In this document: piece by piece, positions 7,794 to 12,952 of the stretch
Numbering within the stretch: the stretch's first letter is position 1
How the letters are laid out: each line of letters opens with the position of its first letter
Source of the DNA: Planctomycetota bacterium
GTDB taxonomy: Bacteria; Planctomycetota; UBA11346
Length of the DNA: 12,952 bases
Direction: 5' to 3'
NCBI GenBank assembly: GCA_024641365.1
Contig: JAHEDF010000054.1
Location: 1-12,952, forward strand
Program-made: the position numbers and the translations under genes
Notes under the pieces: generated by a model
Seen by the model: only the letters and a program-made list of their open reading frames with translations
The model's database searches: none
What the model was told of the DNA's origin: nothing

Positions 7794-9200
7794 CTAGACG
7801 CCTTCTAATCCGCCTTTACAGCCAGCGAATTCTTCTGTTTCTACACCTAGACGCTGTAATATGGTAACGAATAGATGTCCTAATGGTTGGTCAACAACAT
7901 CCACTTTACTACGCCAACCAGCGTCCGTGGTAATGCCTGCACCGGACTGATTATCATCATTACCTTTATCATATTTTAGATAGCGGCCATTCTTAAATCC
8001 CATATTTTTTCCACCAGCAGAAATAATGGGGTAATTGCGCGACAAGTGGAAGCTACTCGATGCGGAACCATGCATAGCAAAGGTATTATCCAACATCGAT
8101 CCTTGGCCATTTGGTTCTTTTGTATCTTTTAATCTTTGAATAAAGCGCCCAAATTCCTCTAATTGAAAACGATTATAGGTGCCAAGATTTTCCCAGCCCT
8201 TTGGCTTTTTGACATCGTGGGTCAAACCATGTGCATTTGGTAAATTAACTGCTTTAGCTAAAATATCGTGAATACCGCCGCCGTTTTCTCGCCCCATATT
8301 GTAGGTGGCGGCTCGTGTCGAATCGCTCAAGAATGCAAGATAGGTTAATTCATAAATAGTTTGCAAATAAACGCGCGCATTTTTGGGATCAACATCTAAA
8401 TTAACATGTTTTGCATCAACTTTTGGTAATGGCGTAGTTAACCATTTTTGCGCTTTATCGAGTTTTACTTCGGTATCCCGTACTGAATCAAGATATTGGG
8501 CAAGCGTGCGTTGATCGTGTTTGGAGAGTTGTCGCTCTAACGATTTCGTATTAGAAATAAGAACGTCTAATGCACTTTTACTGCGAGCTAACTTTTCTGC
8601 TGCATCTTTACCTTGGGTAACAAAGAGCATGTCGAATATGTGCTTGGGCTTATCAAGTGCAGGTATTGGGCGACCTAGTCGATTAAATGAACTGGTATGC
8701 GTCCCTCGTGGTGCACCAGTGCCACCATTGGTGGACATTACTAATGATGAATGACGCGTGTATTCACCAATGTATTCAGCATATGCCTGATCAACAGAAA
8801 TAGTATTTTTGTATTCGCCACTGCCACCAATTGATGCGCCCGTTAAATATTGGTCCGCATTTGAATGGCCATGCACAGTGCGGGCTGCGGGATGTGATAA
8901 ACCAGAATAAACCGTGATATCACCACGTAAGGGATTGAGCACATCTAATACTTTACTGAACGTGTAATCAGACCCTTTTTTATGAGGGAACCAGCTCCAA
9001 TCCTGGAAAGCAGGGTCGGCTTTCAACGGCAAACCAACTCCATCTGGATGGTAAACGCTAAAGAATCGTTTGATGGTCGGAGACGATCCACCGCCTTTAG
9101 GACCGTTAGCGGCAAAGGTTTCGAGCCACGGTAGTGCCATTGCGAGGCCAGCACCACGCAGAAAGTTACGGCGATTGAGCGATAGCTTGTGAAAATGCAT
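7794..9200 (-). CDS. DUF1552 protein with Tat signal
   Basis: The 468-residue product starts at ATG 9200, preceded by CCGGAG with 6 nt spacing. The N-terminus carries a twin-arginine export signal, LNRRNFLRGAG (R10, R11), then a hydrophobic stretch ending near WLETFA, so it is exported folded, possibly with a cofactor. DUF1552 hallmarks follow: YHPDGVGLPL (50-59), WSWFPHKKGSDYTFS (68-82), LNPLRGDITVYSGLSHP (88-104), HGHSNADQYLTG (110-121), and an AMHGSASSSFHLSRNYP segment toward the C-terminus. The molecular function of DUF1552 is not established to my knowledge; its fold class is related to other Tat-exported planctomycete DUFs such as DUF1501. It sits 16 bp downstream of the DUF1592 gene, the usual partner arrangement, so the two are co-transcribed and probably act together in the periplasm. 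A start at 9239 is open but would overlap the upstream gene and displaces the Tat motif. Confidence 0.92.
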   Translation of the reverse strand: MHFHKLSLNRRNFLRGAGLAMALPWLETFAANGPKGGGSSPTIKRFFSVYHPDGVGLPLKADPAFQDWSWFPHKKGSDYTFSKVLDVLNPLRGDITVYSGLSHPAARTVHGHSNADQYLTGASIGGSGEYKNTISVDQAYAEYIGEYTRHSSLVMSTNGGTGAPRGTHTSSFNRLGRPIPALDKPKHIFDMLFVTQGKDAAEKLARSKSALDVLISNTKSLERQLSKHDQRTLAQYLDSVRDTEVKLDKAQKWLTTPLPKVDAKHVNLDVDPKNARVYLQTIYELTYLAFLSDSTRAATYNMGRENGGGIHDILAKAVNLPNAHGLTHDVKKPKGWENLGTYNRFQLEEFGRFIQRLKDTKEPNGQGSMLDNTFAMHGSASSSFHLSRNYPIISAGGKNMGFKNGRYLKYDKGNDDNQSGAGITTDAGWRSKVDVVDQPLGHLFVTILQRLGVETEEFAGCKGGLEGV

Positions 9201-9216
9201 GCTTGGCTCCGGTGTC

Positions 9217-11910
9217 TTATTTCGCGTGAAAGAGATCACTGGTTATTATGAGTGTGACGAGATCGCGCAATTTGTCACCATTTTTTCGAAATTGGGACGT
9301 TATCGTTTCAATGTCAGCGCGGTCGCTGAACGAAATTGGACGTCCGAGGGCATAGGACGTCATTTTGTGCACCATGGCACGTGCAAACTGATCTTGGCGA
9401 TCAAATAATAAATAGCGTTTGAGGCCATCTATGCCTGCTAATGGTTGTTTATTAAAGAGCTCTGCCGTGGCATCGACCGGTTTATTTTTTACATCCGTTG
9501 TTCGCCATGAACCAATGGCATCATAATTTTCAAACGCGATACCCCAGGGATCTATTTTCGCATGACATGAATAACAGGCTGGTTTTTGTCGATGATTAAC
9601 GATTTGTTCTTTTAACGTCATCTTTAAAATTTCGGGATCCGTCAAATCAACTTGTGGAACATTTGGCGGAGGTGGTGGAGGTGGGTCATTTAAAATATGC
9701 TTCATCAACCAAACACCACGCTTTAACGGATTAGAATCAATGCCATTTGCGTTCATGGTCAAAATGGCAGCGTTTGTTAAAATCCCGCCACGATTATTTT
9801 TTTCATCGACAGTTACTTTTCTAAATTCTGGCCCATACACTTTTGGTATACCATAGTGATTAGCTAAGCGTTCATTAACAACGGCATAATCAGAATGAAT
9901 AAAATCCATGATGCTATTATTTTGCTTCAAAACTTCGGTGAAGAACGCAATCGGCTCTTCGGCTATTGCTTGCTGCAATGAATTATCAAAGGTGCGCCCA
10001 AAAAGCTTCTCATCAACGGTAATGCTCTCTAACGCATCTAGTCCCAGCCATTGTTGTACAAATTGATATGAGAGCCGTTCAGCACGCGGATCAGCTAACA
10101 TGCGATTCACTTGTGCGGTAAGTGTCTTTGGGTCACTTAATTTTCTTGTTTTTGCTAATTTAATAAGCTCGTCATCAGGAATACTGCTCCATAAGAATAT
10201 GGAGAGACGGCTTGCTAATTCATAGTCGTCTATTTTATTATTTTTTGCATTGCTCGCACCATCTTTTTGGGTGATGTAAATAAATTCAGGGGAAGCTAAT
10301 ACGGTGGCCAATGTTTCGATCATTGCATCTTCAAACGTATCTAAGCTACGGCGATAATTACTAAAAAGTGCGCTAAACGGGGCCACCTCTGACGATGATA
10401 CAGGGCGCCGCCAAGCTCGTTCCATAAAATTTGCTAGCACTTCTGCGCTGTACGCTTTCTCGTTTTTTGCATTGCGGCTAGCAATGAAAATATCCGCATG
10501 ACTTTTAGGTGGCCATTCATCGTAAACAGGACTAATAATATCCAAATAATCGACGCAAACCGCTAATGGTTCCTCTCCTTTTTTATTACCGGCGTTTGAA
10601 ATGAGTTCGATGGTTAATAATTCATCTGTACGCCCTGGACCATCTCCTGTGCGATTACGAAAAGGGTTGCGCGGTATTTCGCTCAGCGGAATATCAAATA
10701 CAACAAATTCCGGTTTGTCCGCTGGGGCAGTAACTGGCAAGTCTCGTTTGCTAACTACTTGAGAGAAATTTGCATTATTACTGGTATGGGCGCCAAATGT
10801 TATGCGGAAACTTGCATATTCTTCTGGGCGCAAATTGGTACGGCCCGATCGAAGGCGAATGCGCATAATGCCAGAATCGGGCAAATGATTTTGCAGATTA
10901 AATTGAATTTTTTGGCCACGTTGAAATACCAGTGCTATTGACGACGTAGACGGTACCTTTACCGCTTCTAAAGTATCTGCCTTTTTCATTTTAGGCGAGT
11001 AGTCGCCTCGCAACGTAAAAGATTTTCCTGACTTCGTATCAAGAATTCGCAAGCCGCCTTTACCTTTTTTGTCAGCATCCTTTGTCGACTTGATGTAGTC
11101 TTCCATGGATAAGCAATAGGTCACCAGTGGCGGTTGATTCCCTTGAACGATGGCTTTTTTTAGCGCGGTTAATCCAATTTCACGATAATTTTCAAATTGC
11201 ATGGATGTCATTTGCAGCAAATGCGAACTATTTTTAAATCCATCTTCTGATACCGTTTCTGGTGGCAAGAGATCAGAAAACTCATACGGCAAGTTGAGTA
11301 TATCTTGTAAGGCATAATTATATTCGTAACGAGCCATGCGACGGAACGATGAGTGACCACCTTCATCACGACGAGCAAGTGACGCTTTTTGAATTTCGTT
11401 GCCAACCCATTCTATAACCTGATTACGTTGTTGGTCACTTAAATGCACATCTTTTTTATCGGGTGGTGGCATTTCACCATTACTGATAACATCAAATATT
11501 TCTAACCATTTATTGACATCGCCACCAGTTAATAAATTGGGATTTAATGTATCGACGCGAAAATCGCCCTTTTGCTTATCTGGCCCATGGCACTGTATAC
11601 AGGTACTTTTGAAAGTCGGCGCTACATATTGTTTAAAACCATTTAGATCCGCTGTACTATTATCCACATTGGCTTTTGTTGATTTTGAAGTCTGTAAATA
11701 CGATGAATGTTTTAGACCTGCCGCATGTGCTTCTGATAAAGGAGGCAAATTAGTGGCGGCGTTTGATTCAGATGCGTGCATTACTGAGCTAAACAAAAGC
11801 GACATTATACCGCTGAATATGAATGTATTGCATGATCGACGAAGTGCGTGCTGGTGTGATTTCCACGTAAAGGGGACACACAGCCTGACATTTGTTTGGT
11901 CTCGATTCAT
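9217..11910 (-). CDS. DUF1592 multidomain protein with planctomycete-type cytochrome c domain (DUF1587-DUF1595-DUF1592-DUF1588-DUF1585)
   Basis: This 897-residue exported protein has a hydrophobic segment at about 29-46 after a long basic N-terminus. The start at ATG 11910 is supported by GCGAGG with 6 nt spacing; Met36 has no such site. Domains in order: a cytochrome c-like module with C104-I-Q-C107-H108 and MPPP (147-150); DUF1587 (about 188-255, RRMARYEYNYALQDIL); a beta-rich, possibly ligand-binding region (about 270-470); DUF1595 (about 484-545); DUF1592 (about 555-690); DUF1588 (about 700-800), with a heptaproline run (about 733-740) and a second heme-type motif C779-Y-S-C782-H783 before DPWGIAFENYDAIG; and DUF1585 at the C-terminus. 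Two CxxCH motifs suggest periplasmic electron transfer or heme-dependent chemistry, but the reaction is unknown. It heads the operon with the DUF1552 gene. Confidence 0.92.
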   Translation of the reverse strand: MNRDQTNVRLCVPFTWKSHQHALRRSCNTFIFSGIMSLLFSSVMHASESNAATNLPPLSEAHAAGLKHSSYLQTSKSTKANVDNSTADLNGFKQYVAPTFKSTCIQCHGPDKQKGDFRVDTLNPNLLTGGDVNKWLEIFDVISNGEMPPPDKKDVHLSDQQRNQVIEWVGNEIQKASLARRDEGGHSSFRRMARYEYNYALQDILNLPYEFSDLLPPETVSEDGFKNSSHLLQMTSMQFENYREIGLTALKKAIVQGNQPPLVTYCLSMEDYIKSTKDADKKGKGGLRILDTKSGKSFTLRGDYSPKMKKADTLEAVKVPSTSSIALVFQRGQKIQFNLQNHLPDSGIMRIRLRSGRTNLRPEEYASFRITFGAHTSNNANFSQVVSKRDLPVTAPADKPEFVVFDIPLSEIPRNPFRNRTGDGPGRTDELLTIELISNAGNKKGEEPLAVCVDYLDIISPVYDEWPPKSHADIFIASRNAKNEKAYSAEVLANFMERAWRRPVSSSEVAPFSALFSNYRRSLDTFEDAMIETLATVLASPEFIYITQKDGASNAKNNKIDDYELASRLSIFLWSSIPDDELIKLAKTRKLSDPKTLTAQVNRMLADPRAERLSYQFVQQWLGLDALESITVDEKLFGRTFDNSLQQAIAEEPIAFFTEVLKQNNSIMDFIHSDYAVVNERLANHYGIPKVYGPEFRKVTVDEKNNRGGILTNAAILTMNANGIDSNPLKRGVWLMKHILNDPPPPPPPNVPQVDLTDPEILKMTLKEQIVNHRQKPACYSCHAKIDPWGIAFENYDAIGSWRTTDVKNKPVDATAELFNKQPLAGIDGLKRYLLFDRQDQFARAMVHKMTSYALGRPISFSDRADIETITSQFRKNGDKLRDLVTLIITSDLFHAK

Positions 11911-12164
11911 GCACGACCTCGCAGGGCGACAGCGGTATTATTAACAGTAACTCGTAAAACCTCTTTTTGTTGACGGCTTTTTATCCGACCTTTGCATTTT
12001 TGCACGACATACGACACCGAGACAGCTGTGTTGTCGAACCATGCATAAACAGAGTGGAATACGTTCATGTTTCATGGAAAAATCCGTGTGTATATGATAA
12101 GAAGGTACCCTTTCATGTCACACTTTATCAATATACCTGATCTCAATAAACAGATATAAATATA

Positions 12165-12185
12165 GCCAATTTGAGACAAATTGGC
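12165..12185. promoter_or_regulatory. Perfect 21-bp palindromic hairpin
   Basis: GCCAATTTG (12165-12173), an AGA loop, and CAAATTGGC (12177-12185) form a perfect 9-bp stem. No T-run follows on the plus strand; the minus strand continues with the AT-rich TATATTTATATC. Terminators are not needed between divergent genes, so an operator for a dimeric regulator, or the end of an unannotated short transcript, are the better readings. Confidence 0.5.
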
Positions 12186-12470
12186 GTAACACAATTCAGC
12201 TTTTATTGATACCAAAACAATAGATATCCGCATAAATAAGCATTTAGACAGGTGCTTTATGTTTGTTAACGCTGCCTAACAGTGGATTTATTGGGTCCTT
12301 ATTCCATTAAAGAACAACTCTAAGCGTGGAGTTATCCAGGGGATTGGATTGTCGGTCAGTTTCATATCAACAGGCCAATTTGTAGAAACAAATGCCTCCG
12401 TGGGCCATACCAAGCAATTTTTCTTGATGACGAGAAATGCTATTTCGACCGTCATTATGCATGAATCTGA

Positions 12471-12479
12471 TGGTATAAT
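12471..12479 (+). promoter_or_regulatory. Extended -10 promoter element (TGG-TATAAT)
   Basis: TGG followed by a perfect TATAAT (12474-12479) matches the extended -10 consensus TGnTATAAT used by housekeeping sigma factors, for which a -35 is not essential; only weak GTCATT-like sequence lies at the -35 position. Initiation near 12486 would give about 265 nt of leader before the next convincing start at 12752, or transcribe a short frame in between. Confidence 0.5.
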
Positions 12480-12500
12480 GCGCACTTTTGATACTCAGAA

Positions 12501-12722
12501 TTGTTTTTTCATGCAATTTCTTCACATAGGTCAAAAGCGATATTTCGAATGCGTTGCAAGGGCATCATCGCCTACTTGGACAATCAAATATGTCATATTT
12601 CTGAGCCCGTAGACACATTGGCACTACCTTGTGCGGCTTACATCTTAGCTAGATTAGCAACAGTTCATGCTCGTATGACTCTGGGCTTGTTTGATAAAAC
12701 ATCGGTTCAGCAGACGCTATGA
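12501..12722 (+). CDS. Possible small hypothetical protein (doubtful)
   Basis: An open frame of 73 codons begins at TTG 12501, or 57 codons from ATG 12549 (MRCKGIIAYLDNQICH), and stops at TGA 12720-12722, just before the ribosome site of the next gene. It lies directly downstream of the extended -10 element. The C-terminal half (EPVDTLALPCAAYILARL) has a plausible helical composition. Neither start has a Shine-Dalgarno sequence, and other frames in the same stretch are also open for short distances. I do not recognise it; it could equally be untranslated leader or a decayed gene. Confidence 0.2.
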   Translation: MFFHAISSHRSKAIFRMRCKGIIAYLDNQICHISEPVDTLALPCAAYILARLATVHARMTLGLFDKTSVQQTL

Positions 12723-12751
12723 CACGCAATCTTTTAAAAACAGGATTATAA

Positions 12752-12952
12752 ATGAAGTCGATTTCTTACCTCCTCGCACTCTTAGCTACTGCTGCTTTAT
12801 TGCCCGCTGCAGAGGGTGATGTGCCACCGACATCAAATGATCCTGCTTTTGATCTCTTAGGTAATTCACTGAAAACCATTACGAAAGAAGAGGCTGCTGC
12901 GTTAGTCGCTCAAGGCAAGAAAGCCATGGTTGACTCAAATGAAAATCCAAGC
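12752..12952 (+). CDS. Secreted protein, N-terminal part, possibly rhodanese-like (runs off right edge)
   Basis: ATG 12752 is preceded by CAGGA with a spacing of 6-7 nt and begins 67 open codons to the window end. Residues 1-20 are a clear Sec signal peptide (MKSISYLLALLATAALLPAA). The mature part contains LKTITKEEAAALVAQGKKAM followed by VDSNENPS. A strand-helix pattern of Ile-x-x-Glu-Glu-Ala-x-x-Leu-x-x-x-Gly-Lys, ending in a Val-Asp strand, resembles the start of rhodanese domains (usual form: I-s-x-x-E-A-x-x-L-l-x-x-G-x-x-x-x-V-D). That assignment is a weak inference, because the catalytic Cys loop would lie beyond the edge. It is divergent from the DUF1592 operon, is probably driven by the extended -10 at 12471, and would then have a long leader. 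Confidence 0.75.
   Translation, partial: MKSISYLLALLATAALLPAAEGDVPPTSNDPAFDLLGNSLKTITKEEAAALVAQGKKAMVDSNENPS

Larger units (their letters stand above)
11911..12751. other. Long divergent intergenic region without a confident gene
   Basis: This 841-bp AT-rich stretch lies between the divergent DUF1592 and right-edge genes. Contents I can support are a perfect hairpin at 12165-12185, flanked by TATCAATA (12126-12133) and its inverted copy TATTGATA (12204-12211); a small dyad ACAGCTGT (12022-12029) between CGACA (12012-12016) and TGTCG (12032-12036); and an extended -10 promoter at 12471-12479. On the minus strand a TTAATAAT just upstream of the DUF1592 gene could be a -10 element, but no -35 is visible. 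Open frames here are short and low in confidence. I see no tRNA or known ncRNA. Confidence 0.6.

Noticed and set aside
9660..9685. GGT/GGA-rich tract resembling a simple repeat
   Set aside because: It encodes the heptaproline run of the DUF1588 region, which is a usual feature of that family.
11513..11944. 143-codon open frame on the plus strand
   Set aside because: It lies almost wholly antisense to the well-supported DUF1592 protein, has no recognisable domain, and its length is explained by complementary-strand codon bias.
12030..12045. tRNA T-loop-like GGTTCGA on the minus strand
   Set aside because: Flanking bases do not form the T-stem, and no acceptor or anticodon stem can be built around it.
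12067..12159. 30-residue plus-strand frame beginning MFHGKIRVY
   Set aside because: Only a weak GGA lies upstream and nothing in the product is recognisable; frames of this size are expected by chance in an 841-bp gap.
12349..12612. 87-codon plus-strand frame and an opposing 65-codon minus-strand frame (12288-12485)
   Set aside because: Both are low-complexity-like translations without motif, ribosome site or supporting context, and the -10 element at 12471 falls inside the plus-strand one.

Overview
This window looks like chromosomal DNA from a free-living bacterium of the Planctomycetes/Verrucomicrobia/Lentisphaerae (PVC) type, with GC that I judge by eye to be in the low-to-mid 40s percent. 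The main reasons are a secreted DUF1592-family multidomain cytochrome-like protein sitting directly upstream of a Tat-exported DUF1552 protein, and two secreted formylglycine-type sulfatases close by. These families are abundant in PVC genomes but also occur in some marine gammaproteobacteria, so the phylum is an inference.

Layout. Positions 1-2645 (minus strand) are a probable three-gene run, transcribed right to left: a YgiQ-family radical SAM protein, a 101-residue PQQ-propeller-like protein, and the start of a LolA-like periplasmic lipoprotein carrier that runs off the left edge. A secreted protein of the DUF4350/glutamine-amidotransferase-like type (2794-3606, plus) is divergent from these. 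It converges on a beta-class carbonic anhydrase (3618-4250, minus). A 277-bp gap holding an imperfect hairpin leads to sulfatase 1 (4528-6123, plus), which converges tail to tail with sulfatase 2 (6164-7552, minus). The DUF1592-DUF1552 pair (11910 to 7794, minus) follows and ends at a terminator-like inverted repeat. An 841-bp stretch without a confident gene (11911-12751) separates this pair from a divergent secreted protein (12752 onward, plus) that is cut by the right edge.

How the genes may work together. Six proteins carry export signals (LolA-like, DUF4350-like, two sulfatases, DUF1592, DUF1552) and the partial gene at the right end is also exported. The right two thirds therefore read as a cell-envelope/periplasm region, plausibly used for sulfated or complex organic matter. 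No glycoside hydrolase, SusC/D-like transporter, regulator or sulfatase-maturing enzyme is present, so no complete polysaccharide utilisation locus can be claimed.

Most notable points: sulfatase 1 has a Ser where the formylglycine motif normally has Pro (C-H-S-S-R), while sulfatase 2 is canonical; the large divergent intergenic region has a perfect 9-bp hairpin and a perfect extended -10 element; and the PQQ-like protein is far too small for a complete propeller. I see no mobile element, CRISPR array, rRNA or tRNA, and no convincing new defence or biosynthetic system.
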